A DNA stretch of 64,000 nucleotides from Austwickia chelonae (GTDB lineage Bacteria; Actinomycetota; Actinomycetes; Actinomycetales; Dermatophilaceae). The stretch covers positions 744,001 to 808,000 of the forward strand of contig NZ_CP031447.1 in the NCBI RefSeq assembly GCF_003391095.1, given 5' to 3'. The notes below the pieces were generated by a model. That model was given only the letters and a program-made list of their open reading frames with translations. It was not told the origin of the DNA and did not search any database. Of the stretch, positions 1 to 9,857 are shown piece after piece; the stretch's first letter is position 1, and each line of letters opens with the position of its first letter. The position numbers and the translations under genes are program-made.

Positions 1-437
1 AAAGAACGCTGCCGGGCACCCAGACCCAACGGGCCGAACACCCGGAGAGTGAAGCGATCGGTCGACAGATCTCCTCGACGGGACGGGATCAGTTCCACGT
101 CCACCGGTAGGGAACGCCCCGGATGGAGGACCACCCGGTGACGGTCCATCACCGACCCGGCCGAAGGCTGCCAGGCATCACGGACGAGAGCACGGACCCG
201 ACGTCGCGTCGGATTGGTCAGAACCACTCGGCTACGCGTGGACTCACCCACCCGAGTCGGTGGGACCGCTTCCCGACGGGCGGCCAGCCCACCTGGTGAG
301 GGTGCCAGAGCCACGTCCACGAACAGCAAGGCCAGTGCGCCCACCCAGTAGATCCGCAGCACGGCTGCTTCCGGCCACCAGATCAGCGGGATCGTCCCTG
401 CCGCGACAAGAACCACGAAACGCCAGGTCACAGCCAT
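1..437 (-). CDS. DUF58 domain protein, N-terminal part (cut by window edge)
   Basis: About 145 codons are visible from an ATG at 437; the gene runs off the left edge. The N-terminus has two hydrophobic segments (roughly residues 5-20 and 25-40) followed by a soluble region containing the RVGESTRSRVVLTNPTRRR stretch typical of the start of DUF58 proteins. DUF58 proteins are usually encoded next to MoxR ATPases, and MoxR lies directly upstream with a 62-nt gap. An in-frame stop upstream and the absence of another in-frame start favour this ATG. By family knowledge, MoxR-DUF58 pairs are thought to act as chaperone or assembly systems at the membrane; the exact role here is unknown. Confidence 0.85.
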   Translation of the reverse strand, partial: MAVTWRFVVLVAAGTIPLIWWPEAAVLRIYWVGALALLFVDVALAPSPGGLAARREAVPPTRVGESTRSRVVLTNPTRRRVRALVRDAWQPSAGSVMDRHRVVLHPGRSLPVDVELIPSRRGDLSTDRFTLRVFGPLGLGARQRS

Positions 438-499
438 GCGATCACCCTGCCTCTTCGCCCATCGTCGCTTCGGTCACCCGAGAAGAAGGAGATCGGTAC

Positions 500-1569
<1,070 letters not shown>

Positions 1570-1573
<4 letters not shown>

Positions 1574-2706
1574 GTGCGTCGAACCTCTCCTTCGAGACTG
1601 GCAAGCGCCCCGGCGAGGGCCGCCAGATCGGCATCGTTCTGGGGGGCGCAGGTGAGAGTGTGCAAGATGTCATGGGGGGAACGTCCACAGACCTGAGAGG
1701 CGGCTTGCGCCACCACCGACGGGTCAGCGGACGGGGGGAGATCAAGAGTCATGGACAACCGTCGACAGGTTGCCTGCTGGAGGATCGTCGCGGCATAGCT
1801 CGGCTGGCGGGCGCGACGATACATGCGTCCCCGGGCGAGGGTGGTCTCCCCGGCCTGGACCACGACAGGCAGGGGCTCGCGGGAAAGTCTCCCGAGGCGT
1901 CGCCCTCGCCAGAACATCGCCACCACGACCGTCGCCGCCAACCCGAGGACCAGCGGCTGGAACCATTTCGGTTGCCACGCCGACCCGGCATCGGCCTTCT
2001 TCTCAGCCACCTTCGACTCGGGGGCCCCCGAGTACCATGTCACATGGGGATGCGACCCGGTCAGTCGAAGCGCGACCGCTGCATTCCCCTGAAGGCGGAG
2101 ATGCTGGTTGGTGAAGATGTCCAGGCTGCCGACGACGACGATCCGACGCCCGAGGTCATCCCTGATCACGACGGCCCCAGGCATCCCAGCGCCGCCGCCG
2201 ACCTGGGTGAAACACACCTTGTCCAGGCTCCGGGAAGAGCGGTAGAGCCGAGTTTCCCCGGTGATCTCGTCCCCTGCCCGGATGCCCTCAGCAGTGCATC
2301 GCGCTCCGAAGGACCCCTGGATCTTCTCCTGGACGCTGATGTCCCGTGCGAACATCTCGAGGGTCTCCCGATGCGGATTCACCAACACGAGAGTCTTCGC
2401 CCGGGCTGCATGGCTGCGTACCGAACCCAGCGCCTGGTCGGGAATCTTGCCGGGCGCAGCGATCACGAAGGTTCCTTCAGCCGGGTTGCCCAGGTCGGAG
2501 GAGGTCCTCGCCATCCGGACATCCACCTGAGCGCGTTCACGCAGCAGAACAGCCAGGGCGGCCCCGCCGTTCGACGTGGTCGAATCCAGGTTCCCCGGCT
2601 CGGACCCGATCCGATCACCGGCGACCCAGTAGGTACCGAGCAGCGCGGCGGCCACGAGAGCAAGGAGGACACCGACTGTTCCCAGCAGCCGTCCTATCGG
2701 ATTCAT
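1570..2706 (-). CDS. DUF4350 domain membrane protein
   Basis: The protein has 378 residues, with one N-terminal membrane helix (about 7-28), a large extracytoplasmic DUF4350 region, a second helix (about 250-266) and a cytoplasmic Arg-rich tail. A longer reading frame reaches 2868, but the ATG at 2706 overlaps the stop of the upstream DUF4129 gene by 4 nt and begins directly before the signal-anchor helix, so I chose it. DUF4350 proteins accompany DUF4129, MoxR and DUF58 genes in actinobacteria; function is unknown. The DUF4350 fold resembles a ThuA/glutamine-amidotransferase-like domain, but no catalytic claim can be made here. Confidence 0.85.
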
Positions 2707-3392
2707 CGAGGCACCGCCAGCGGAACCGCATTCGCATCTGGCCTGTTCAGGATCGGTTTCTCCGCACGCATCCGGGACTCCAAGGACAAGATCCGCTCCA
2801 CCGCACTCAGCTCGGGGACCAACCCTCCGTAACAGGCTTCCTCGAAGGTCGTCGCCGCGTCGCCGCACTCGACTCCGCAGACCGGATACGCGACAGCTGC
2901 TTGGACCGCGAACTCCCGAGCCGTTCTGCCCTGGTTCACGTTGACGACATATCGCTCCTGCAGACCTGCGGCGATCGCCCGGTAGGCCTCCACCGCAGCA
3001 GTGCGCGGATCGTCAGGGAGAGCAGCCTGCGCCCGTGCTCGGTACTCCGCGGCAGTCAGCGGGGCGAAGGGCAGCACCGCAGGCTCTGGAGAGCCCGCTT
3101 CCTCGGCATCCGGGTATTTCCTCTTCCAGACTTTGACGAACAACACCGTGAGCGCGAGGACCACGACCAGGACGGCCAGGATCGTCACGGCCGAGGGCAC
3201 CGGTGAACTGCCGCCTTTGAACGAGAACAGCTTGAGCAACAGCGCTTCCAGCTGATGAGCGAGATAAGCCAGGAACCTGGCGATCCACGGTTCCTGATAA
3301 GCAGATTTGGCGAGTTCCTCCTCGGCCCAACGGCGGGCCTCCTCCGGAGAAGGGTCGACCGCGGCCAGCGCACACCAGGAGCGGGCCCTCAT
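2703..3392 (-). CDS. DUF4129 domain membrane protein
   Basis: A 229-residue protein with an N-terminal amphipathic region, one clear transmembrane helix (about 68-88) and a C-terminal cytoplasmic DUF4129 domain (about 125-200, with AAVEAYRAIAAGLQER). A longer in-frame ORF extends to 3965 but runs antisense-like through the neighbouring gene. The ATG at 3392 overlaps the preceding stop in an ATGA arrangement and gives a normal DUF4129 protein, so it is the likely start. DUF4129 commonly occurs in transglutaminase-like membrane proteins and beside MoxR/DUF58 genes. No enzymatic function is evident. Confidence 0.85.
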   Translation of the reverse strand: MRARSWCALAAVDPSPEEARRWAEEELAKSAYQEPWIARFLAYLAHQLEALLLKLFSFKGGSSPVPSAVTILAVLVVVLALTVLFVKVWKRKYPDAEEAGSPEPAVLPFAPLTAAEYRARAQAALPDDPRTAAVEAYRAIAAGLQERYVVNVNQGRTAREFAVQAAVAYPVCGVECGDAATTFEEACYGGLVPELSAVERILSLESRMRAEKPILNRPDANAVPLAVPR

Positions 3393-4474
3393 CGGTCGGC
3401 TCCTCGTCGAGCCTCGTTGACCAGCAGAACGTCCAAGCCCTCGTTGCGCACTCGAAGATCGATGTAGAAGAGGGCGTACAGGACGGCCTCGAAAGGCAGC
3501 GAAAGGGAGTCGACCAGCAGGTCCAACAGGGTGTTCAGCGCCGGCGCCCAACTGGATTCCAGCAGGTTGTAACCGCTGGCCATCGACAGGATGGTGATCG
3601 CTATCAGCGAAGGCGTGGCGATCACCGTCATCATGACGGCCACCAACACCTTGCCGGTCAGCATCACCAGGAAAGCCCGGCCGAGAGAACCACGCATCAG
3701 ATCGAAGGAACGACGCAAGGCACGTACAGGACCGGCACCCTCGATGACCGACACCGCCGGTGCTGCGAAGAACGGGACCAACAGGACGAATTGAATCAGG
3801 CTCAGGACGGCCAGCACCATGGTGAGGTCGGTCAGCTGGGCATTTCGTCCGCCCGTCATGACCCAGATCGCCGATGCTGTGCTGCCGGTGACCACGGCGA
3901 TCACCGCGACGAGCCTCAACAGTGAGAACCGATGCGCGGACAGGGCCTCCTTGACACGAGGCCAACTGGGGCGACGCCCGAGAACGGCGTCGGCGGTGGG
4001 CACCGCGAGCAAACCGGCGATCAGGAGGGCCAATACCGGCTTGACCGCGAAACTGGGGGAAATCCGCACGATTTGACCGGGGCTGCTCAGCAAAGTGACC
4101 CCGACGGAGACATCGATGGCTGCCCGGACGACCGTGGCCACCGCGATCCCCAGGGCGGCCACGCCGATGAAGAGAGCCGGACGCCGACGGACGGTACGGA
4201 TCGCGCCGTCGATGATGTCATTGATCGACAACGGCCGTAATGTGACGACCCCCGGACGAAAAGTGAGCAGCCGTGCCCCTGCTCGGGGCGGGGCTGACAT
4301 GTCGGGAAGGCCGACTGGGCCGTCTGCCAACCGGCCTGGTCGTGCGGTGACGGACCCATCAGACAGCCCCCACTGGGCGTCGTAGACCGGATCTCCGTAA
4401 CGGGCCCCGTACACAGGGCCAGTCGTTTCTGCGGAGGGAGGACCAGGAACGGCCAGTGAGTCCCGCTGGCTCAT
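3389..4474 (-). CDS. Multi-pass membrane protein, first gene of MoxR operon
   Basis: This 361-residue protein has a Pro/Gly-rich cytoplasmic N-terminus (about 1-75), then the LRPLSINDIIDGAIRTVRRR motif and about six hydrophobic segments. The motif and layout match membrane proteins related to the glycerophosphoryl diester phosphodiesterase membrane domain that often head DUF4129/DUF4350/MoxR operons in actinobacteria. No phosphodiesterase catalytic domain is present. A GGGAAGG ribosome-binding site precedes the ATG. It overlaps the DUF4129 gene by 4 nt. Its role is unknown; context suggests a membrane partner of the MoxR system. Confidence 0.8.
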   Translation of the reverse strand: MSQRDSLAVPGPPSAETTGPVYGARYGDPVYDAQWGLSDGSVTARPGRLADGPVGLPDMSAPPRAGARLLTFRPGVVTLRPLSINDIIDGAIRTVRRRPALFIGVAALGIAVATVVRAAIDVSVGVTLLSSPGQIVRISPSFAVKPVLALLIAGLLAVPTADAVLGRRPSWPRVKEALSAHRFSLLRLVAVIAVVTGSTASAIWVMTGGRNAQLTDLTMVLAVLSLIQFVLLVPFFAAPAVSVIEGAGPVRALRRSFDLMRGSLGRAFLVMLTGKVLVAVMMTVIATPSLIAITILSMASGYNLLESSWAPALNTLLDLLVDSLSLPFEAVLYALFYIDLRVRNEGLDVLLVNEARRGADR

Positions 4475-4683
4475 GCGTTGCCTTCCCGCTCATGATGATC
4501 CGCTGTGAAAAATGCCTGCTCCTGCTGTAGTGACCATCATGCCCCACAACATGTCCCCGACAGATCAAGGTCGACACTTTCTGTCCGTGGGCTGGAGACG
4601 GCACACCTCGATGCTGAAGAGCACGGAAAGGTGGCCAGGACTATCCTCGAAGTCATCCGGTTCGTGACAGTCGAGGTAAACCC

Positions 4684-5334
4684 ATGGAATGCCGTAATTT
4701 TCGCCAATGGGGGCAGTTGATGGTGGGGGGAACCCTCGCTGCGGTGGCCGTCGCCGTCATGACCGCGATGATCGGAGGGTGGATCGACCGGTCGTTGGCC
4801 GGGATCACCTGGAGCGTGGCCTTGTCCGTACTGGGGTGGGTGGTCTTCGTCCGTCCGTGCGTGCGGGTCGACGACACCGGGGTGCGAGTCGTCAACATCC
4901 TGCGCGACATCCACCTTCCCTGGGAGCGCGTGGACGGGGCGCGTTCGTCGTGGTCCCTGGTCGTCGAATCAGAGACCGGACATTATTCGTCCTGGGCGAT
5001 CTCCGGCACAGCGAGCCCCGGACGGGACGCCCTCCTGCGCCGTACCGTGCCGTCCCGCCCCGGAGAGAACCCCACGACCACGCAGCTGAACCGCACCGCA
5101 GACGCCGGGCATGTGCTCACCGTCGAGGCCGATGACGTCCACGCAGGGATGACACCTCCCTCGCTCGGCGCCTCCGCTGCCGCGATCGCCGCGCTCATCG
5201 AGCGTCACCGCCTGGACCGGCCCTTGCCCGGCGAGGGATCCACTGCCGAGCAGGTCACCTCCAGGTGGGCGTGGCCCTCAGTGATCCTGCTGGCGCTGAG
5301 CCTCACCGCTGTGGTCGTCGTCTCGTGGGTGTGA
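4684..5334 (+). CDS. PH-domain-like membrane protein
   Basis: A 216-residue protein with two N-terminal membrane helices (about 12-33 and 38-56), a beta-rich domain starting with the VRVDDTGVRVVNILRDIHLPW stretch that resembles bacterial PH domains, and a C-terminal helix (about 198-215). The ATG is preceded by GAGGT at 7 nt. It stands alone between the divergent MoxR operon and the convergent phospho-sugar mutase. Its last codons and stop lie inside the left arm of a 23-bp perfect hairpin. Function is unknown. Confidence 0.7.
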   Translation: MECRNFRQWGQLMVGGTLAAVAVAVMTAMIGGWIDRSLAGITWSVALSVLGWVVFVRPCVRVDDTGVRVVNILRDIHLPWERVDGARSSWSLVVESETGHYSSWAISGTASPGRDALLRRTVPSRPGENPTTTQLNRTADAGHVLTVEADDVHAGMTPPSLGASAAAIAALIERHRLDRPLPGEGSTAEQVTSRWAWPSVILLALSLTAVVVVSWV

Positions 5335-5361
5335 CAGGCACACCCACGAGACGACGACCAC
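5311..5361. terminator. 23-bp perfect hairpin, bidirectional terminator
   Basis: The arms at 5311-5333 and 5339-5361 are perfectly complementary over 23 bp around a 5-nt loop (ACAGG). The element lies at the convergent junction of the PH-like gene and the phospho-sugar mutase, and the left arm includes the last codons and most of the stop codon of the former. No long U tract is obvious, as is common for actinobacterial terminators. Confidence 0.8.
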
Positions 5362-5382
5362 GTGCGGCGAAGAGGACATTCC

Positions 5383-7110
5383 TCAGACGAGGGTGAACGA
5401 CTCGAAAGCCGCCCGAAGCGCTGCTAGCCGGCGTGTCGCCTCGTCGCGGGCGGTGTAGAGCCCGGTGGTGTCCTGCGTGGCGACCACCGTCTCCAGATAC
5501 ACCTTCAGCTTCGGCTCGGTGCCGCTGGGACGGATCACCACGCGGGAACCGTCGGCGAAGGTGTAACGCATTCCCTCGGTCGCCGGGAGAGAGTCCTCCG
5601 GGTGCGAGAGATCCTCGGTCCGTTCCACCATGACTCCGGCGACCGTGCCACCGAAGGTGACTTCCGACTGCAAGCGGTGCATGATCCGCGCAGTCAGAGC
5701 AGGATCGGTCACCCGCACGGCGAAGGTGTCCGTGGCGTGCACACCGTGCGTGGTCTCCAACTCGTCGAGGACGTCGGTCAACGTACGACCCTGATCCTTC
5801 AACCGGGCCGCCAACGCCGCGATCAGCAAACCTGCCGAGATACCGTCCTCGTCCCGGACGACCTGAGGTGCCAGACAGAAAGCGGAGGACTCCTCGTAGC
5901 CCAGACGAAGACCCTCCACCCGGGAGACCCACTTCGACCCGGTCAAGGTCTCCTTGCCTGCGCAACCGGCGGCATCGACGATCTTGTCGAACAACCGGCT
6001 GGACACCAGCGAACGAGCGAAGACCTCACCAGGCTGGACGCCCCGTTGTACGGCGTCCCAGACGAGCAGGGCGCCCACCTCGTCACCCCGTAGCTTGCGC
6101 CAGCCCTCCTCGACGGTCAGATCCGGAACGGCGACCGCACAACGGTCACCGTCGGGGTCGTGCGCGAGGACGATGTCCGCACCCTTCGCCCGGGCCAACG
6201 TGATCGCCAGGTCCAAGGCTCCGGGCTCGTCCGGGCTGGGGTACTCCATGGTCGGGAAGGACGGATCCGGCGCGTCCTGTTCGGCGACCACGGCAGGCGC
6301 GGGGAAACCGGCCTCGTGCAGAACCGCCTTGAAGGTCTCCCCGGCGACACCGTGCAAAGAGGTGTGTACGATCCGCAGATCACGAGGTGCCCCCACCGGC
6401 ACCAGCGCCGACACGGCGTGGACATAGGAGGAAGCGACCTCGTCACCGAGGACCTCCCAGCCGTCGTCGGCCTGAGGAATGTCCACGACCCGACGCACTC
6501 GTTCGATGTGACGCCGGATGTCGCTGTCCATCGGAGGAGCGATCTGCGCCCCGTCGCCCGCATAGACCTTGTACCCGTTGTCCAACGCCGGATTGTGTCC
6601 GCCGGTCACCATGACCCCGGCGTCACAGCACAGATGACGCACCGCGTACGCCAAGACAGGAGTAGGCAGCGGGCGGGGCAGCACCAGAGCCCGACCACCC
6701 GCGCCGACCACCACCGAAGCGGTGTCCCGGACGAACTGGGAAGACGCCAACCGGGCATCGAAACCGACCACCACGGTCGGTAGACCGATCCGGCCGTTGA
6801 GATAACTCATGAGACCCGCAGCGGTACGCATGACCACGGAACTGTTCATCCGGTTCGGGCCGGCGCCCAGCGCCCCGCGCAGCCCAGCAGTGCCGAACTC
6901 CAGCAAACCGTGGAAACGGTGAGTCAGATCGGCCAGCGCCTCGGCCTCCCCGGCCTCGGTCGCTGCGATGAGCTCTTCGAGCTCCTCACGCAGGGCGATA
7001 TCGGGATCATCCTTGATCCACTCACGGGCGTAGGCGATGAGATCGTCCGCGGCTATCTCCACGGGGGTTTCTCTACGGCGGGAACGACGGGTCAACGTTG
7101 GTTCGGTCAT
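5383..7110 (-). CDS. Phospho-sugar mutase (PmmB-like) lacking the catalytic serine
   Basis: This 575-residue alpha-D-phosphohexomutase family protein would normally interconvert hexose 1- and 6-phosphates. The Mg-binding loop DPDGDR (318-323) and phosphate loop RPSGTEP (527-533) are intact. The serine loop, usually T-A/G-S-H-N-P, reads TGGHNP (169-174), so the phosphorylated serine is glycine (codon GGA at 6598-6600). The sugar-recognition loop, usually GYEEALGY-like, reads GYEESSAF (404-411). These changes suggest altered specificity or a non-catalytic paralogue. A strong AAGGAG site precedes the ATG. It follows the nucleoside phosphorylase by 51 nt, probably in the same operon; a similar pair exists in mycobacteria. 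Confidence 0.9.
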   Translation of the reverse strand: MTEPTLTRRSRRRETPVEIAADDLIAYAREWIKDDPDIALREELEELIAATEAGEAEALADLTHRFHGLLEFGTAGLRGALGAGPNRMNSSVVMRTAAGLMSYLNGRIGLPTVVVGFDARLASSQFVRDTASVVVGAGGRALVLPRPLPTPVLAYAVRHLCCDAGVMVTGGHNPALDNGYKVYAGDGAQIAPPMDSDIRRHIERVRRVVDIPQADDGWEVLGDEVASSYVHAVSALVPVGAPRDLRIVHTSLHGVAGETFKAVLHEAGFPAPAVVAEQDAPDPSFPTMEYPSPDEPGALDLAITLARAKGADIVLAHDPDGDRCAVAVPDLTVEEGWRKLRGDEVGALLVWDAVQRGVQPGEVFARSLVSSRLFDKIVDAAGCAGKETLTGSKWVSRVEGLRLGYEESSAFCLAPQVVRDEDGISAGLLIAALAARLKDQGRTLTDVLDELETTHGVHATDTFAVRVTDPALTARIMHRLQSEVTFGGTVAGVMVERTEDLSHPEDSLPATEGMRYTFADGSRVVIRPSGTEPKLKVYLETVVATQDTTGLYTARDEATRRLAALRAAFESFTLV

Positions 7111-7161
7111 GGTGCTCCTTACTCGTGCAGGGTGACCTGCGATCCGGCGATCTCGTGCGGC

Positions 7162-7986
7162 TCAGATCTGCGTCACGATGCTGGCGAGGAGGTTCCCGCA
7201 ACGGGTAGCCGCAGCCTTGCCCGCTGCGATGACCTCCTCATGAGACAACGGGGTGGGAGAGATGCCTGCAGCCGGGTTGGTGACGAGCGAAATGCCCAGC
7301 ACCTCCATTCCGGCCTGGCGTGCTGCGATGACCTCCAGGGCAGTTGACATGCCCACCAGGTCACCGCCGAGGGTCTTCGCCATCCGGACCTCGGCAGGCG
7401 TCTCGTAGTGCGGTCCACGGAACTGGACGTACACGCCCTCATCGAGGCTCGGGTCGACCTGGCGGGCCAGATCGCGCAGACGGGGGGAATAGGCATCAGT
7501 CAGATCGACGAAGTTCGCGCCCTCGATGGGGGAGGAAGCGGTCAGGTTGATGTGGTCGGAGATCAATACTGGCGTGCCGGGAGCCCACTCAGGGCGCAAA
7601 CCGCCACAACCGTTGGTAACTACGACAGTTTGACATCCGGCCGCAGCGGCCGTGCGGATGGGGTGGACCACCGCCCGCACCCCACGTCCTTCGTAGAAAT
7701 GCGTACGAGTGCCGAAGACGAGCGCGCGACGACCGGTGTCACCGATGGCGACCGACCGCATCGTGCCTGAATGACCAGCCACAGCCGCCGCCGCGAAACC
7801 GGGAACATCCTCATTGTCGATGGTCGTGAGGGTCTCACCGATGAGGTCGCCGGTCCGACCCCAGCCGGACCCGAGGACCAAGGCCACGTCATGGCGCGGC
7901 GCATCGGTGCGCTCGGCGATGACCGCAGCTGCCGCGGAAGCGAGCTCGAAGGGATCGATGTCAGATGAAGGGAGCAGAACCGCCAT
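7162..7986 (-). CDS. punA: Purine-nucleoside phosphorylase
   Basis: The 274-residue protein belongs to the trimeric PNP family, which phosphorolyses (deoxy)inosine and (deoxy)guanosine to base and (deoxy)ribose 1-phosphate. Family signatures are GSGWG (phosphate loop), GHSG, RTHFYEG, the TNGCGGL motif, and the MSTALEV / TNPAAG substrate region, where the Asn of TNPAAG contacts the purine. The product, a pentose 1-phosphate, is a possible substrate for the adjacent mutase, which is an inference from context. A TAGGCT box 6 nt before the ATG suggests a leaderless transcript. Confidence 0.95.
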   Translation of the reverse strand: MAVLLPSSDIDPFELASAAAAVIAERTDAPRHDVALVLGSGWGRTGDLIGETLTTIDNEDVPGFAAAAVAGHSGTMRSVAIGDTGRRALVFGTRTHFYEGRGVRAVVHPIRTAAAAGCQTVVVTNGCGGLRPEWAPGTPVLISDHINLTASSPIEGANFVDLTDAYSPRLRDLARQVDPSLDEGVYVQFRGPHYETPAEVRMAKTLGGDLVGMSTALEVIAARQAGMEVLGISLVTNPAAGISPTPLSHEEVIAAGKAAATRCGNLLASIVTQI

Positions 7987-7992
7987 GCACCG

Positions 7993-7998
7993 AGCCTA
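7993..7998 (-). promoter_or_regulatory. -10 box of punA, leaderless start
   Basis: On the minus strand TAGGCT ends 6 nt before the ATG at 7986. It fits the actinobacterial TANNNT -10 consensus, so transcription would begin at or next to the start codon. No Shine-Dalgarno sequence is possible in that spacing. Confidence 0.55.
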
Positions 7999-8089
7999 CG
8001 ACCTCCCACCCCACCGGCCGACGGTCCGGTAGGCATAAGCGCCCTTGCCACTCAGGCTACCCGGCCCGTCGAGGTGGTTGGATGGAGGG

Positions 8090-9502
8090 GTGAACGAAAC
8101 TCAGCAGCGGGTGACAGTGCTCGGCGGCGGCCCCGGGGGATACGAGGCCGCACTGGTCGCGGCCTCGCTGGGAGCCCACGTCACCGTGGTCGACACCGAC
8201 GGCATCGGCGGGGCCTGCGTCCTGTCCGATTGCGTCCCCAGCAAAGCACTCATCTCCACCGCGGCCTACGTCGGACGCGTCGGACAGGCCGAACAGATGG
8301 GAGTCCGGCTCGGCTCCTCCCCGGCCCGGCACGCCAACGACTCCGTCCTCGACGCCGACCTGCCCGCCGTGAACACCCGGATCAAAACACTCGCCAGACG
8401 GCAAAGCACCGACATCGCCACCGGCCTGCGTGACCGCGGCGTCGACGTCGTCCACGGACGAGGCCGACTCACCGGCCCCTCGACCGTCCAGATCCGACCC
8501 TTCGACGGCGACACCTACGAGAACCGCTCCGACATGATCCTGATCGCGACCGGAGCAGCCCCTCGCACCACCGACAGCGCCCGCCCCGACGGAGAACGCA
8601 TCCTCACCTGGCAACAGATCTGGGAACTGCCACAGATCCCCGAACACCTCATCGTCGTCGGCTCCGGAGTCACCGGAGCCGAACTCGCCCAGGCCTACCT
8701 CGGACTGGGGGCCCACGTCACACTCGTCTCCTCCCGAGACCGAGTGCTGCCCGGGGAGGACCAGGACGCAGCCCACGTCATCGAAGACGTCTTCCGCGAA
8801 CGAGGGATGACCGTCCTCAACCGCTCCCGGATGGCCGCCGTCCGGCGCACCGACGACGGCGTGCTCGTCCAGCTCGAAGACGGCCGGGAGATCACCGGGA
8901 GCCATGCACTCCTCGCCGTGGGATCAGTGCCCCGGACCACCGAACTCGGACTGGAGACCGCCGGAGTCGCCCTCACCGACCGCGGACACATCAAGGTCGA
9001 CCGGGTCTCCCGCACCACCGTCCGTGGCATCTACGCCGCCGGAGACTGCACCGGAGTCCTCCCCCTCGCCTCGGTCGCCGCCATGCAAGGACGTATCGCC
9101 GTGGCCCACGCCCTCGGCGACGCCGTCAGCCCCCTGGACATCCGCGGAGTCAGCTCCAACATCTTCACCGACCCCGAGATCGCCACCGTCGGCCTGTCCC
9201 AGTCACAGGCCGAGACGACGAACGACGTCCGGCAGATCCTCATGCCCCTGGCCACCAATGCGCGAGCCAAGATGGACGACGTCCAGGTCGGCTTCGTGAA
9301 GCTCTTCGCCCGCAACGGCAGCAACCAGGTCGTCGGCGGCGTCGTCGTCGCCCCTCGAGCCTCCGAACTGATCTTCCCGATCGCGCTCGCCGTCGGACAG
9401 CGTTTGACCGTGGACCAGGTCGCCGCCACCATCACCGTGTACCCCTCGTTGTCGGGTTCGATCGCCGAAGCGGCCAGGCGGCTGCACTCGGTGGAGGGAT
9501 GA
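8090..9502 (+). CDS. lpdA: NAD(P)H-quinone dehydrogenase, LpdA-type flavoprotein
   Basis: A 470-residue FAD/NAD disulfide-reductase family protein. The FAD motif is GGGPGG (12-17), the redox pair is C43/C48 in GGACVLSDCVPSK, the NAD(P) motif is GSGVTG, and a second FAD motif is IYAAGDCTG. The C-terminal motif reads VYPSLSGS where true lipoamide dehydrogenases have a catalytic His (HAHPT), which matches mycobacterial LpdA (Rv3303c), a quinone reductase rather than a complex E3 subunit. A frame start at 8045 exists, but the GTG at 8090 after GGAGG begins right at the Rossmann fold. The SD spacing is very short, so the exact start is uncertain. Confidence 0.85.
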   Translation: MNETQQRVTVLGGGPGGYEAALVAASLGAHVTVVDTDGIGGACVLSDCVPSKALISTAAYVGRVGQAEQMGVRLGSSPARHANDSVLDADLPAVNTRIKTLARRQSTDIATGLRDRGVDVVHGRGRLTGPSTVQIRPFDGDTYENRSDMILIATGAAPRTTDSARPDGERILTWQQIWELPQIPEHLIVVGSGVTGAELAQAYLGLGAHVTLVSSRDRVLPGEDQDAAHVIEDVFRERGMTVLNRSRMAAVRRTDDGVLVQLEDGREITGSHALLAVGSVPRTTELGLETAGVALTDRGHIKVDRVSRTTVRGIYAAGDCTGVLPLASVAAMQGRIAVAHALGDAVSPLDIRGVSSNIFTDPEIATVGLSQSQAETTNDVRQILMPLATNARAKMDDVQVGFVKLFARNGSNQVVGGVVVAPRASELIFPIALAVGQRLTVDQVAATITVYPSLSGSIAEAARRLHSVEG

Positions 9503-9548
9503 ACGGTCATCGGGTCGTCGAGGTCGACGGTCCGGGTGGAGAGGAGCG

Positions 9549-9848
9549 ATGACGATGGATTTCTCTAGCCTCGTGAACAAGGCCAAGAGTTTCGCGCAGG
9601 ACAACCCGGAGAAGGTTCGCGCCGGGCTCGACAAGGTCGAAGACGTGGTCAACGAACGCACCGGCGGGAAGTACGCCGAGCAGGTCGCCAAGGGTGCGGG
9701 CGTCGTCGAGAACGCCCTGGGCGTTCCCGGGCAGGCCAAGCAGGCCTTCCTCGACGAGATGGGCGCGGACGAGGGCGGAAAGCCCCGCCCGGTGCAGGTC
9801 GACCCGGTGCAGTCCTCCGGGCCGATCGACCCGCCGTCGAAGATCTGA
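9549..9848 (+). CDS. Small Rv0909/MT0933-like antitoxin-family protein
   Basis: A 99-residue, acidic, mostly helical protein. The pattern MDFSSLVNKAKSFAQDNPEK, KVEDVVNERTGGKYAEQV and a Pro-rich tail matches the MT0933-like antitoxin family. A GAGAGGAG ribosome-binding site precedes the ATG; a second ATG lies two codons in. No obvious toxin gene is adjacent, since the neighbours are lpdA and accA. Many members are orphans, so an antitoxin role is family inference only. Confidence 0.8.
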   Translation: MTMDFSSLVNKAKSFAQDNPEKVRAGLDKVEDVVNERTGGKYAEQVAKGAGVVENALGVPGQAKQAFLDEMGADEGGKPRPVQVDPVQSSGPIDPPSKI

Positions 9849-9857
9849 GAGCGGGCC

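Noticed and set aside
2707-3965. Long N-terminal extensions of the DUF4350 and DUF4129 frames
   Set aside because: The extensions overlap neighbouring genes in other frames and have out-of-frame composition; ATGA overlaps mark the real starts.
9549-9848. Toxin-antitoxin module
   Set aside because: Only the antitoxin-like half is present; neither neighbour resembles a toxin, so no module is claimed.
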